This document shows positions 43,677 through 52,322 of a stretch of 64,000 nucleotides of DNA, in pieces. Position 1 is the stretch's first letter. The number at the start of each line of letters is the position of its first letter. Source of the DNA: Neobacillus sp. PS2-9 (GTDB taxonomy: Bacteria > Bacillota > Bacilli > Bacillales > Cytobacillaceae); NCBI RefSeq assembly GCF_030915525.1, contig NZ_CP133269.1, positions 2,763,001 through 2,827,000 of the forward strand, written 5' to 3'. The notes under the pieces were generated by a model that was not told where the DNA came from, searched no databases, and saw only the letters and a list, made by a program, of their open reading frames with translations. A program made the translations under genes and the position numbers.

Positions 43677-43698
43677 TTATTATCAATAATGATAATAA
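43677..43698. promoter_or_regulatory. operator-like inverted repeat 2
   Basis: TTATTATCA and TGATAATAA form a perfect 9-bp inverted repeat with a 4-bp spacer. It shares ATTATCA/TGATAAT with the repeat at 43631-43656, so the two are probably bound by the same protein. Confidence 0.6.
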
Positions 43699-43739
43699 TA
43701 TACAAATCGATAACATTCAACTCTTTTTTTAAAATTTAA

Positions 43740-43990
43740 TCTAACCTCAGGGCATCTTTTCATAAGCGGCCAACCAAAAGATAGCTGTGAAATAGTGCAT
43801 TGGATAGAAAAAGGTTCAAATAGCAACAAAGTTTACGAAAAGAGCCTAATTTTTGACGGTTAGGCGAAGCGGCATTGGGCAAGACCCTAACCAAGTTGAC
43901 GATGAATCAGAGGATCTTTAAGAAAGTTCTTCAGGGCATGAATCAAGTCCTAATTAGGTTCAACAACACCATGAAAATCAGGTTAATTTA
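43740..43990. other. non-coding gap with no recognised gene
   Basis: A plus-strand open stretch of about 40 codons precedes the terminator at 43992 (reads AALGKTLTKLTMNQRIFKKV), but no start or ribosome site is seen and I do not recognise it. It may be the tail of a lost gene. Confidence 0.3.
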
Positions 43991-43991
43991 A

Positions 43992-44027
43992 AGACTAGCT
44001 AAAAAATCAAAAAGCTAGTCTTTTTTC
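43992..44027 (+). terminator. intrinsic terminator, plus strand
   Basis: AGACTAGCT at 43992-44000 pairs with AGCTAGTCT at 44013-44021, followed by TTTTTC. No intact plus-strand gene precedes it, supporting the idea of a lost gene in 43740-43990. Confidence 0.75.
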
Positions 44028-44098
44028 TTATTGTATTGTTGAATACCCTCTTAATTTTGTACAATCCCAACATTCAAGCTCTACATTGGATGGAACAA

Positions 44099-44210
44099 TT
44101 CCTTCTTCAACAAAACTGCCCGTTACTTCAATAAGAAAAGCTCTCAAAAAGACAGCCTCGCTCTTTCGCTAATGCCCCCGTTAGCTTAAGTACATTTCTT
44201 CACAAACTTT
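44099..44210. repeat. array repeat R6
   Basis: Both arms are clear: TTCTTCAACAAAACTGCCCG + TTACTTCAATAAGAAAA, and GCCCCCGTTAGCTTAAGTAC + ATTTCTTCACAAAC. The middle (GACAGCCTCGCTCTTTC) differs from other copies. Confidence 0.82.
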
Positions 44211-44237
44211 TTTAAAAATTAAGAACTGAAAAATTAG

Positions 44238-44750
44238 CTATTGTCCAATTAAGTTATAACGCCAATTATTGCACCCCATAAAGCTTCCTGGAGGATATTC
44301 AAATTCGCATTCAGAGATAAACTGAAAGTCAAGCTTCCTACAAATTGCATTAGAAGCAGGATTATCAATTGATGGGAATGCGTGGATGTATTTATATTTG
44401 TTCTCACTAGATGCTTCTTCAATTGCTAACTTTACCGCTTTTGTAGCTATTCCTTTCCCTTGATATAAGGGTAGAACGCTCCATCCAGTTTCATATACAC
44501 TTTCATTATTCCAAGTAGTTTGCCAATAACCCACAGAACGTTCTGGTTCTAATTCTGGTAACAATTTAATGCTGAACATACGTCCTCTATTACCAAGCTG
44601 AAGATATCGTTTATGTCGATTTAAAATCTGCTCTTTACTCTCTGGACCTCCAAGATGCTGCATCATTTCTGGAGCGTTTATAAGAAAAAGTAAATCAAGG
44701 TCATTATCCTCCCAAGGTTTTATCTGAATGATATAGTTACTTGCTTCCAA
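44238..44750 (-). CDS. GNAT family N-acetyltransferase (RimJ/RimL-like)
   Basis: 170 residues. The acetyl-CoA loop VLPLYQGKGIATKAVKLAIEEA lies near residue 93-113, and DNPASNAICRKLDFQFISECEFEYPPG near 128-155 is the conserved C-terminal segment. The start appears to be TTG at 44750; the upstream ATG is out of frame and the next GTG runs into a stop, so an N-terminal loss is possible. Array cassette between R6 and R7; the substrate is unknown. Confidence 0.8.
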   Translation of the reverse strand: MEASNYIIQIKPWEDNDLDLLFLINAPEMMQHLGGPESKEQILNRHKRYLQLGNRGRMFSIKLLPELEPERSVGYWQTTWNNESVYETGWSVLPLYQGKGIATKAVKLAIEEASSENKYKYIHAFPSIDNPASNAICRKLDFQFISECEFEYPPGSFMGCNNWRYNLIGQ

Positions 44751-44828
44751 ATTTTCTTCATCCGCTCACTACTTATTATTTACTCTTTCTTTACGAAAGC
44801 TAAAAATCCTCTATTTAATGATATTGTT

Positions 44829-44850
44829 GTTTAACTAATCTGCCCGTTAG
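44829..44850. repeat. array repeat R7, left part (interrupted)
   Basis: GTTTAACTAATCTGCCCG + TTAG is the left arm, cut at the point where other copies continue with TTCAATAAG. The continuation is found at 45221. Confidence 0.75.
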
Positions 44851-45220
44851 CCATTCATGCAGCGCGAAATCGACACTGCACCACAGAGAATGAAAATGGC
44901 TAAGACCGTCTATACTGTTTTAATGCTGGCGAAGAAGGTCTTTGAACTATGGTGCCTTTGAGCCCATCCGTTAGTCTGACTCCAACGACCACGGTGTACC
45001 ACCGACTGTCGCACCCTTTAGGGGTAGCACTCATGGGAGATTAATCCTTTTTCTGGTTGTTGCGCCAGCTTTAACTGATTTCATTTTAATAGAAAGGTTT
45101 CACAACTCGATTTACCAGCCAATCTTATATACGTTCCTTCAAGAGGCTCAGCCTTTTTTTAAAAACTGGTTTTTCTGGGTCTATTTTTTATGCCTTTTTT
45201 CAGTTTTTATTTTCATGGGA
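44851..45220. mobile_element. 370-bp insertion inside repeat R7, IS110-end-like
   Basis: It splits R7 exactly between CCCGTTAG and GTTCAACAA. There is no gene and no clear terminal inverted repeat or target duplication, as expected for IS110-family ends. The first 180 bp are GC-richer and structured (see the next entry). The rest is AT-rich with a T-run near 45152. Identity as an IS110-family non-coding end is inferred. Confidence 0.4.
44866..45030. ncRNA. structured segment, possible IS110 bridge-RNA-like sequence
   Basis: Nested pairings are visible: GCACCA (44878-44883) with TGGTGC (44950-44955) encloses AAGACC (44902-44907) with GGTCTT (44937-44942). CGGTG and CACCG make a small hairpin near 44992-45004, inside AGTC/GACT. 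Loop-bearing stems of this size recall IS110 bridge RNAs, but no consensus search was possible. Confidence 0.3.
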
Positions 45221-45291
45221 GTTCAACAAAAAAATGACCGCCAAAGCGATCACTTTCTTTAACTCTTGCACCCGTTTGTTGAATAAGGTAA
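45221..45291. repeat. array repeat R7, right part
   Basis: GTTCAACAAAAAAATGACCG + CCAAAGCGATC continues the interrupted copy; CTCTTGCACCCGTTTGTTGA is the right arm. It ends 17 bp before the stop of the next gene. Confidence 0.78.
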
Positions 45292-45307
45292 TTTATTTAT
45301 TATAATC

Positions 45308-45679
45308 TTACCAGTGTACTTGAAGTTTATTACCATTTGGGTCATAAAAGTGGAAAAAGGCATGACCATTATCTTCTTTTATATCCTCGACCTTAACTTG
45401 ATTATCAATTAAGTGTTGATGAAATTTAGATAATTCTGGACTTGTAAAGCCAATGCTAAATTCTTGATCATTATCAATTGTAAAATGTGCAAATGTTTCA
45501 TCTTCGGTAGGAACTAAGATAAGTAGGAAAGGTCCTTTTTTTACTTTTATAATTGCAAGTTCCTCAGTAATGTTTAGTAACTGGAGCCCTAATACATCTC
45601 TATACCATTGTGCAGACAGTTCTAAATCTTTTACAGGAATTCTAATATAATGTACTTGTTCAATAAATGATTTACTCAT
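45308..45679 (-). CDS. VOC family protein (glyoxalase/dioxygenase-like)
   Basis: 123 residues. VHYIRIPVKDLELSAQWYRDVLGLQLL at 9-35 and FSIGFTSPELSKFHQHL near 73 form the two VOC modules, and FFHFYDPNGNKLQVHW closes the fold. Typical of small VOC proteins, including fosfomycin- or bleomycin-resistance relatives, but the substrate is not predictable. The ATG has GGAGAGAA upstream. Cassette between R7 and the group II intron in R8. Confidence 0.85.
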   Translation of the reverse strand: MSKSFIEQVHYIRIPVKDLELSAQWYRDVLGLQLLNITEELAIIKVKKGPFLLILVPTEDETFAHFTIDNDQEFSIGFTSPELSKFHQHLIDNQVKVEDIKEDNGHAFFHFYDPNGNKLQVHW

Positions 45680-45758
45680 AGCCTTCTCTCCTTTATTTAA
45701 TCTGGTAAATCAAATAGTTCCCTTTCTATATACCTTTTTCCTTCAGATTATTGAATTA

Positions 45759-47704
45759 GTCGAGTAGAAGGGAGCCTTCCTACCTTACGGTAAATTGTAC
45801 TCCTCCCCCCTCACAGAACCGTGCTTGCGCTATTAACGCACACGGCTCTTCCTAGTTATCATTTACAGAATATAGCTTATCTCTTTTCTTAAATCATAAA
45901 TATTCACTTTGATTCTTGGTGAAGGTAGTGGATATTTATTAAGGAAGAGCCTAAATTTATCCCAAGTAAAGGACTTCCTTTGGCTTCTTCTGTTTAGCCA
46001 TTTAAATAGTAAATACTCGATTTTCTCTTTGAAGTTGTTAACAGTTTGGGTATTATCTGTGATGCAATAATAGTTGTAATAGCCTATAAGTGAGCGTCTA
46101 AATCTATCCATTATCGCATGAATATCTTTATTTCTATTAGTCTTCAGCCATTCTTTAGTCTCTCTTAGTTTGCCTTGGACTTTCTTCCTGCTAGATTTCC
46201 GTTTTACTCGAAATTTCCCTTGTTTGCTTTTTCCGCTATAGTGGGTAAACCCAAGGAAATCAAAGGTAGCTGGTTTACTATTCCCCTCTCGCTTTGCATT
46301 ATTTTCTGCAAACCTCCCAAAGGGAATAATTTTAGTTTTATCCTCGGCTATTTCCAAATTAAACTTCTTTAATCGAAGCTTTAATGAATGGAAGAATTGC
46401 TCGGCTTCACTTTTATTCTGAAAACAACAAACAAAATCATCTGCGTATCTTACTATATATGCCTGGCCTTTACATTGTTTCCTAACCACTTTTTCAAACC
46501 ATAAATCAAGAACGTAATGTAGATAGACATTGGCTAATATCGGAGATATCACTCCACCTTGCGGTGTACCATTGTCTGTCTTGAATTTCTTACCTTCCTC
46601 CATGTATCCACCTTTAAGAAACCTGTTGATTATTCTCAGAAGGTTAGGGTCAGCGATTCGGAGTTTTAAGAATTCTATCATCCATTTGTGGTCCACGTTG
46701 TCAAAGAAACTTTTGATATCCACATCCACTACATAACTAACTGACCTCTTTTCAATATAATGGTTCAGTATTTTCAGCGCATCATGGCAGTTTCGATTAG
46801 GGCGGAACCCAAATGAACAATCTAGGAAATCATTTTCATAAATGGTATTTAGTATTTTGGTAATACCCTTTTGTACAATTTTATCTTCATGTTCAGGTAT
46901 CCCCAAAGGTCTTTTCTTGTTTGAATTGAGTTTTGGGATATACATTCTTCTTACTGGAACAGGGCGATAACTTTTGCTTTTAAGCCTACTTACTAAATCC
47001 TTTATGTTTTCTTCCATGTGTTCGCTGTATTGTTCTTTAGTCGTTCCGTTAATACCAGTCGCCTTTTTATTAGATAGTTCATGATGACACTGTGTTAGCG
47101 ATTGCTCATTTAATAAGTGTGCAAGTGATGTGAATTTCATTTTAGGATCAGATTTTGCTAATTCTGCTATCCTTAGTAGTTTTGTTTCCATTTATTATAC
47201 CTACCTCTGTGTGTAGTAAATGTGTCCCTAGTAAGGGTGATAACTGGTAGCTAGCCTTTCCTCCATCGGCATTACCCAACTTCATAGGTACTACGCTGCT
47301 ATCCGACTCCCTACACGGCATTTGGTTTCCTTGCTTGTTATCGCTTGTAGGCCATACTCTTCTATAAAGTAGAAGAGACCGGTAGGGTCTCCCGAGTTGC
47401 CGTATCATATCAATGTGTAACGTGCCAAGGTCTCTGACTCCAGAGAGGTTTTATCCTTCTCGCCTTTGACGAAGGATAAAATGTTGCTTTCTGCACGCAG
47501 GTAAGTCATCAGCCCTCTCGGTTTACTAACGTTTATGGAGCTCAATCCCTTCAACCATTTGGCTTTCGGCCCGCCACCTAACTGTCTACGCTTAAAGACC
47601 AAAGTTACCTATAGTCCTCCAAGACTCGCTACGAGCGAATGGCTAGTTCTTACTCGGCGGGAATCCCACCCGCTATATGATACGACCTAGGCTCGGCCGC
47701 ACAC
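45759..47704 (-). mobile_element. group II intron with maturase, inserted in array repeat R8
   Basis: The minus-strand 5' end is GTGTGCGGCC (from 47704), matching the GUGYG rule. The 33-34 nt domain V lies at 45848-45816 (GAGCCGTGTGCG ... AGCACGGTTC), followed by a domain VI-like hairpin and a 3' end near CTACTCGAC at 45759. The encoded reverse transcriptase is at 45863-47191. The 5' exon is the R8 repeat (TTATTGAAGTAACGG + TAGCAG) and the 3' exon continues with TAATTCAATAATCTGAAGG. Exact ends are uncertain by a few bases. Confidence 0.88.
45863..47191 (-). CDS. ltrA: group II intron reverse transcriptase/maturase
   Basis: 442-residue RT-maturase. RT motifs run from RRMYIPKLNSNKKRPLGIP near 82 through FLDCSFGFRPNRNCHDAL near 120, the DIKSFFDNVDH motif near 153, GTPQGGVISPILANVYLHY near 205 and the catalytic YADD in YIVRYADDFVCCF near 245. 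The maturase X domain includes SLIGYYNYYCITDNTQTVNNF near 365. The protein ends with WLNRRSQRKSFTWDKF text and has no C-terminal HNH endonuclease. It is encoded in domain IV of the intron and acts on the intron RNA. It appears intact. Confidence 0.93.
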   Translation of the reverse strand: METKLLRIAELAKSDPKMKFTSLAHLLNEQSLTQCHHELSNKKATGINGTTKEQYSEHMEENIKDLVSRLKSKSYRPVPVRRMYIPKLNSNKKRPLGIPEHEDKIVQKGITKILNTIYENDFLDCSFGFRPNRNCHDALKILNHYIEKRSVSYVVDVDIKSFFDNVDHKWMIEFLKLRIADPNLLRIINRFLKGGYMEEGKKFKTDNGTPQGGVISPILANVYLHYVLDLWFEKVVRKQCKGQAYIVRYADDFVCCFQNKSEAEQFFHSLKLRLKKFNLEIAEDKTKIIPFGRFAENNAKREGNSKPATFDFLGFTHYSGKSKQGKFRVKRKSSRKKVQGKLRETKEWLKTNRNKDIHAIMDRFRRSLIGYYNYYCITDNTQTVNNFKEKIEYLLFKWLNRRSQRKSFTWDKFRLFLNKYPLPSPRIKVNIYDLRKEISYIL

Positions 47705-47772
47705 CTGCTACCGTTACTTCAATAAGAAAATGCGATTCCTCAATATTAAGAATCGCAACCATTAGTTGAGCA
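47705..47772. repeat. array repeat R8 (carries intron 1)
   Basis: CTGCTACCG + TTACTTCAATAAGAAAA, middle stem GCGATTCC/GGAATCGC-like (TGCGATTCCTC ... AAGAATCGCA), right end ACCATTAGTTGAGC. The intron interrupts its left arm, whose remainder (CTTCAGATTATTGAATTA) is at 45741-45758. Confidence 0.78.
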
Positions 47773-47778
47773 AAAAGG

Positions 47779-48537
47779 TTATGATGCAAGAAGTGGTGGA
47801 AATCCAGCTCGGCTCCATAACCATAATGGAGTATGTACATCAATTGGTGCTAATCCACTTCCAGCTAGTGCAGTTTCCCAAGCAGTAGCAACCGCTTGTC
47901 TATCATCTGCTCCACCATTTAAAACTTCTTCTGTACATAAACCTAATTTAACCGTAGCTTTTAAAATGTGTGTATCTGGTGCAATGGTGATTAATTCACG
48001 AGATTTCCACGAAACGTTTGTATAACTTTCCAAAACATATAACCAATAATTAAAAATTTTAGGTCCAGAGAGATAAGGAAAATCTGATTTTCTTGTTCCT
48101 TGCATCATTGCCTTTAGAGGAGCGATGTCAGATTGAACAAACTCAACCAATCCTTGCACATCTCCTTTTTCCGAAGATTCCACAATCCCTTTGGCTACAC
48201 GTTTCCAAATTTCAGGATGGCGGTTTGGTTGCAATCCTACACGATGAAGAAGTAATGCTTCTCGAAGTTGCTCTATATTGCTATTAGCTGCAAGAGTCGG
48301 TTCAAAAATCCATTTGGTATTTGAATCTTGATACGCTTTTACAACAGATTCCCATAACGTGTATGAATTTCGCTGATAATTTAACGCCATTGCCAATGTT
48401 AAAACATTCATCATTTCTTCTTCTGTAACAACACCAAACAAAACATCTTCAGGCATTATTTCGCCGCCTAAAAGTCCATTTTCGTGCATTTGTACTAAAG
48501 TATTTACACTTTTTAAAAAGGTAGCATTATTTCTCAC
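47779..48537 (-). CDS. unknown protein, weakly DNA-glycosylase-like
   Basis: 252 residues, soluble. LSGPKIFNYWLYVLESYTNVSW near 160, APDTHILKATVKLGLC near 185 and LAPIDVHTPLWLWSRAGFPP at the end hint at an HhH-type base-excision glycosylase such as AGOG (the conserved Asp in APDTHI fits), but a lysine/HhH hairpin is not obvious. The start is GTG with GGGGGAT upstream. Cassette between R8 and R9. The assignment is tentative. Confidence 0.5.
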   Translation of the reverse strand: MRNNATFLKSVNTLVQMHENGLLGGEIMPEDVLFGVVTEEEMMNVLTLAMALNYQRNSYTLWESVVKAYQDSNTKWIFEPTLAANSNIEQLREALLLHRVGLQPNRHPEIWKRVAKGIVESSEKGDVQGLVEFVQSDIAPLKAMMQGTRKSDFPYLSGPKIFNYWLYVLESYTNVSWKSRELITIAPDTHILKATVKLGLCTEEVLNGGADDRQAVATAWETALAGSGLAPIDVHTPLWLWSRAGFPPLLAS

Positions 48538-48592
48538 TATGTATCCCCCAAAAAACTATGTTATCTTAATTATTCTCTAATGATTGATAGAC

Positions 48593-48675
48593 TCCTTCTT
48601 TCACTAACCTGCTTACTTTAGTTTAATAAAAACAGCCACCAAAATAGCAGCTGGATTTTCAATTCTTGCACGGTT
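48593..48675. repeat. array repeat R9
   Basis: CTTCTTTCACTAACCTGC + TTACTTTAGTTTAATAAAAA, then CAGCCACCAAAATAGCAGCT and TTCTTGCACGGTTGAG. The right arm is short. Confidence 0.7.
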
Positions 48676-48822
48676 GAGAATCCGAAATATTATAAACTCC
48701 GTTCTCTGTAGCAAAATAAGGTTTAGGTGCAGTTAATAGAATTCCTGTACTTATTTTAGTAATAAATTTGGATTTTAGATTATAAATTTGAAGTAAATAT
48801 CATGTTATTGGTGGGAGAATAA

Positions 48823-49728
48823 ATGAGGTATGTTTTTGATCAAGGGGAAATTATAGAAGAATCAAAGGTTTCGGTTAGCATAAGAAATAAAGGATTAAAT
48901 TATGGTTTAGGATGCTTCGAGGGAATTAGAGCTTTTTGGAATGAAAGTTTAAACCAATTGTTTATTTTCCGAATCTACGACCATTATAGACGGTTCCATG
49001 CCTCTGGTAATTCTCTTCATATCCACATTCCGTATTCAACAATAGAATTAATTCATTGGACAATTCAATTATTAAGAAAAAATAATGTCCGCGAAGATGT
49101 CTATATACGACCTATATGCTTTAAAGGGGCAAATATGCTTCGTCCTGACTTATTAGATCCCTATAATAGGGTAAGCATTTATAGCACAGAATTAGAATAT
49201 ATGCCTAAGCCAGCTTTAAAGGTTGGTGTTTCTTCATGGAATCGTACTGGTAATAATATGATTCCACCACAGGCAAAATCAACGGGAAACTATTTAAATT
49301 CTGGATTAGCTACTTCAGAAGCAAATTTAAATGGTTTTGATGAAGCTATTTTTTTGAATGATAAGGGGAATGTAAGTGAGGGACCAGGCGAAAACATTTT
49401 TATTGTAAAAAATAACAAACTGATTACCCCGCCAATATCCGATAATATACTAGCAGGAATTACGCGTGATACTGTCATACAAATGGCTAAAAATGAATTT
49501 CAATTGCCTGTTCTGGAACAAAGTCTGTCAAGAACTGAACTATACAGTGCTGATGAAGTATTTTTTACTGGCACAGCTATAGGTATTAAACCGATAATAA
49601 ATATTGATAACAGGATTATTGGAAAAGGTAGTGAAGGAACTATTACTAAAAATATCCGTTTTCATTATGAAAATATTGTCAAAGGAAACAACCCAAATTA
49701 TTTAGGTTATTTTACACCGGTGTATTAG
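48823..49728 (+). CDS. branched-chain amino acid aminotransferase-like (fold class IV)
   Basis: PLP-dependent transaminase of 301 residues resembling IlvE. GLNYGLGCFEGIRAFW at 24-39, RIYDHYRRFHASGNSLHI near 50, the PLP lysine in AKSTGNYLNSGLATSEAN near 150, LNDKGNVSEGPGENIFIV near 180 and GITRDTVIQMAKNEFQLPVLEQ near 212 are family hallmarks. Probably transfers amino groups between 2-oxoacids and glutamate. It is on the plus strand, unlike the surrounding array, with its own ribosome site (GGGAGAA) and terminator. Whether it is the housekeeping IlvE or a specialised copy is not clear. Confidence 0.88.
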   Translation: MRYVFDQGEIIEESKVSVSIRNKGLNYGLGCFEGIRAFWNESLNQLFIFRIYDHYRRFHASGNSLHIHIPYSTIELIHWTIQLLRKNNVREDVYIRPICFKGANMLRPDLLDPYNRVSIYSTELEYMPKPALKVGVSSWNRTGNNMIPPQAKSTGNYLNSGLATSEANLNGFDEAIFLNDKGNVSEGPGENIFIVKNNKLITPPISDNILAGITRDTVIQMAKNEFQLPVLEQSLSRTELYSADEVFFTGTAIGIKPIINIDNRIIGKGSEGTITKNIRFHYENIVKGNNPNYLGYFTPVY

Positions 49729-49811
49729 GTGGATATCAAAAGAAATTTCTTCCAAATGGATATTTGGAAATAGAGACAAAAATATTAAAAAATATTCGGC
49801 TCATTAGCGAT

Positions 49812-49849
49812 AAGGACTTAGTGTTTTGTAGTTGCTAAGTCCTTTTTCT
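49812..49849 (+). terminator. intrinsic terminator of the aminotransferase gene
   Basis: AAGGACTTAG at 49812-49821 pairs perfectly with CTAAGTCCTT at 49835-49844, followed by a T-run. Confidence 0.9.
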
Positions 49850-49886
49850 GTTTTTAGTCTGATCCCAGAATAGGACTGGCTTCTTT

Positions 49887-50804
49887 ATACAGATAGGTAA
49901 GGTTTTGAAGTTATCGCCACCTTTTCCCCCCGTTCACACCGTACATGAGACTTTCACCTCATACGGCGTTCCAACTAATCCAATTCGATATAATCATCAA
50001 CACTTCAGAAATTCTTGCCCCTTCCGTGTCTCAATTCTTCCGTTTTAATAAGTCGGTGCCTCCCGTAGGAGGTGAACCTCTATTAGTCTCACAAGAACCT
50101 TATTAACCGATAAAGATTTGCCTTGCATGATTAAATGATTCTTCATTAGTCTAGTGGCTATCCCTCTAGGCTGATTAGACCTTTCATTGGTACTGTACCA
50201 CCACTTTCACTGACATAAAGACAAGTTATACAATAACTAATGTCATTATTGCTTTCCTTGCCAACGCTTCTTCGGGAGTAAGCCCTCCACGTTATCAGCT
50301 TACAACGTTGAATTATATCTATTATAGAATGAACTTAGGTGCTTCCTGTAAGCCTGTTAGCATTCATACGCCTGTAACGTATCATGGATTTTCATATTAG
50401 CTAGTTTTACTCATCCACATCTAACCTCACAATTTGGTGATATACACATTTCTATGTATCGCAGGTATAGACCCGTACATTCAGAAGTTCGTCAGCTTAA
50501 CCTTTTCTTTTAGGTTTATTTGCATTCTCACCATATTCATTCAACTCAAGCATCATGATTTACACCACCCCATCGGGTAGGCTTTCGTCAGCTTAACCGG
50601 TTACGGTAAATTCTCACGCCTTTTCGCCGAGCTTATAACACTTTCATTCTTACTAAATCTAGTGCTATTCGACTAAGAGAGAACCCTTCAAGGCGTTACC
50701 CTATCATTTGATTCTTCGATATAACCCTTCAGTTCTGAAGGAACTGCCTTGCCTTTACCAGAGTGATGTAACCATCCTCCATTTAAACTAGGAACATTTC
50801 GCAC
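49887..50804 (-). mobile_element. ORF-less group II intron inserted in array repeat R10
   Basis: The minus strand begins GTGCGAAATG at 50804 and ends near ATCTGTAT at 49887 (about 918 nt). Domain V is at 49972-49934 (GGAACGCCGTATGAGG ... CATGTACGGTGTG), preceded by structured domains I-III. No reverse transcriptase remains, so it would need one in trans. The 3' 110 nt match the intron at the right end of the window (63444 onward), which does encode one. The 5' exon is the R10 left arm ending CAGTTTAGTT. Confidence 0.85.
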
Positions 50805-50885
50805 AACTAAACTGCACCATTACTTCAATAAGAAAAAAGGACCGCAGCATTTACGATCCTTCTTAAACTCTTGCACCTGTTAGCC
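50805..50885. repeat. array repeat R10 (carries intron 2)
   Basis: AACTAAACTGCACCATTAC + TTCAATAAGAAAA, middle GGACCGCAGCATTTACGATC, right arm CTCTTGCACCTGTTAG. The far left end (GCTTCTTT) lies beyond the intron at 49879-49886. Confidence 0.8.
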
Positions 50886-50972
50886 GAAAAAGCCCCTGTC
50901 CTGCTCTTTTTAATGTTTAGCGGGTGTATTTATCCTCGAAACGATAAAAGCCCTCTTGGGATTCTTGTGAGC

Positions 50973-51353
50973 TTACTTTAGGTTTGTGCGAAATAGGATT
51001 GCTTTAGATTTAGCTACAATTTCTTGTTTATTGTTATAAATCGAACACTCCGTATGAATTAAAGTTTTGCCCTGTTTTTCAATTTTGGCATTTGCCATCA
51101 AGTATGTACCAGTAGCGGGTTTCAAAAAAGAAACATTTAAATCAACGGTTACAGCTTGTTGTATACCATCTTCATTTGCTGGTAACAAGTTTGATACGGC
51201 TACATCAGCCAATGAAGAAATGATACCACCATGTATAACCCCTGCACTATTAATGAATAGGTCCTGAACTGGCAATATAATTTGCAAATTATTATCATCA
51301 AGCTTTTCGTATTTCAAACCTAAAAATTCGTCAAATGGCTGTTTTATAAACAT
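50973..51353 (-). CDS. PaaI-type hotdog thioesterase
   Basis: 126-residue single hotdog domain. INSAGVIHGGIISSLADVAVSNL near 37-59 is the signature turn and central helix with the catalytic-site His-Gly-Gly, and VTVDLNVSFLKPATGTYLMANAKI near 70 covers the acyl-CoA face. By family it hydrolyses acyl- or phenylacetyl-type CoA thioesters. The frame opens at GTG 51362, inside the ribosome site GAGGTG; the ATG at 51353 is the better start. Array cassette between R10 and R11. Confidence 0.87.
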   Translation of the reverse strand: MFIKQPFDEFLGLKYEKLDDNNLQIILPVQDLFINSAGVIHGGIISSLADVAVSNLLPANEDGIQQAVTVDLNVSFLKPATGTYLMANAKIEKQGKTLIHTECSIYNNKQEIVAKSKAILFRTNLK

Positions 51354-51397
51354 CTCATACACCTCTTATATATTTAATTTAACGCTACATTACATAT

Positions 51398-51460
51398 TTT
51401 TTTAAGTTCTTAAACAATCCTGCCCCGTTACTTTAAGTACAAAACTTCACAATCTCTTCT
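51398..51460. repeat. array repeat R11
   Basis: TCTTAAACAATCCTGCCCCG + TTACTTTAAGTACAAAAC + TTCACAATC, a shortened copy where left and right arms are fused without a middle. It is followed by TAACATATATATCCAATT, which also follows R15 at 54400. The adjoining 51480-51640 gap shows only a poorly preserved arm (AACGCCCCTG) near 51625. Confidence 0.72.
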
Positions 51461-51647
51461 AAACTCTAACATATATATCCAATTTTCTTTAAAGTGTTAT
51501 TCAATTAAATGGCCCAATTATTTAATAATGGATGCGGTCGAATTCTCCTCCACTAAACCAACTGTTGTTGGGGAATTTCCGCAATAATATGCGTTAATTC
51601 ATAAAATAAGCGTTAATCCTTCTTCGATCAACGCCCCTGTTTATCAA

Positions 51648-52241
51648 TTAATATCTCTTCATAAAGGTAAGCATTTTATTTAAAGCTTCTTGTGCTGATT
51701 TTGTATTAAAATTAAGAGAATAGGGATCACTAAATCCGTGTTTCCCATTCAATTTATGTATTTCTATATTTCTTTTATCTAGAATTGAAATTAACTCATC
51801 AACTAAGAAGGACTGTTCTTCTTGTGGAAAGAATAAAATTGTAGGGATTAACGGGACTACTTCTATGTAATTTCGAATTCTCGAACCATAATATCCAACT
51901 ATCCCATTGAGATAATCTTCTTCACTACACAACCAAGCAACAGTTGCCCCAACACTAAATCCAATAATATATATCTTTTGGTATTCATTTTTAAAAGTTA
52001 ATAAAATATCTTTTATTTTTTGTACAGCATTAGAGAAACCCACATTCTCCATAAAATTTTGATAGGCAACTTTCTCTTCTGCATAATCAAATGGTTGTTC
52101 ACGTTCTAGTAAATTAGGACAAATAACATCAAAGCCCTGTAATGATAATTTTTCACATATACTCTCCATATGTTGATTAATGCCGTAAATTTCGTGAATT
52201 ACAATGACCAAGCTATCTGTTTTATTCAGTATCTGAATCAT
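51648..52241 (-). CDS. dienelactone hydrolase-like alpha/beta hydrolase
   Basis: 197 residues. LVIVIHEIYGINQHMESICEKLSLQGFDVICPNLL at 11-45 is the family's oxyanion segment with the structural Glu in HEIYG, YIIGFSVGATVAWL near 91 has Ser as nucleophile instead of the Cys of true dienelactone hydrolases, and GKHGFSDPYS near 166 provides the His. The middle is short. AAGGGG precedes the ATG. Array cassette between R13 and R11; the substrate is unknown. Confidence 0.78.
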   Translation of the reverse strand: MIQILNKTDSLVIVIHEIYGINQHMESICEKLSLQGFDVICPNLLEREQPFDYAEEKVAYQNFMENVGFSNAVQKIKDILLTFKNEYQKIYIIGFSVGATVAWLCSEEDYLNGIVGYYGSRIRNYIEVVPLIPTILFFPQEEQSFLVDELISILDKRNIEIHKLNGKHGFSDPYSLNFNTKSAQEALNKMLTFMKRY

Positions 52242-52286
52242 ATTGTTCCCCTTGAATAGACTTTAAAAAAATATCATAAGTATTAT

Positions 52287-52322
52287 ATCGTTCTTTAAGT
52301 AAGCACCCATTAGCTTAAGAAG
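52287..52322. repeat. array repeat R13 (fragment)
   Basis: CTTTAAGTAAGCACCCATTA + GCTTAAGAAG, a right-arm-type remnant overlapping the end of the DUF2500 gene. Confidence 0.45.

Noticed and set aside
47148..47408. Minus-strand open frame of 86 codons upstream of the maturase
   Set aside because: It overlaps the structured RNA domains and the maturase start of the group II intron and has no ribosome site; it is intron RNA.
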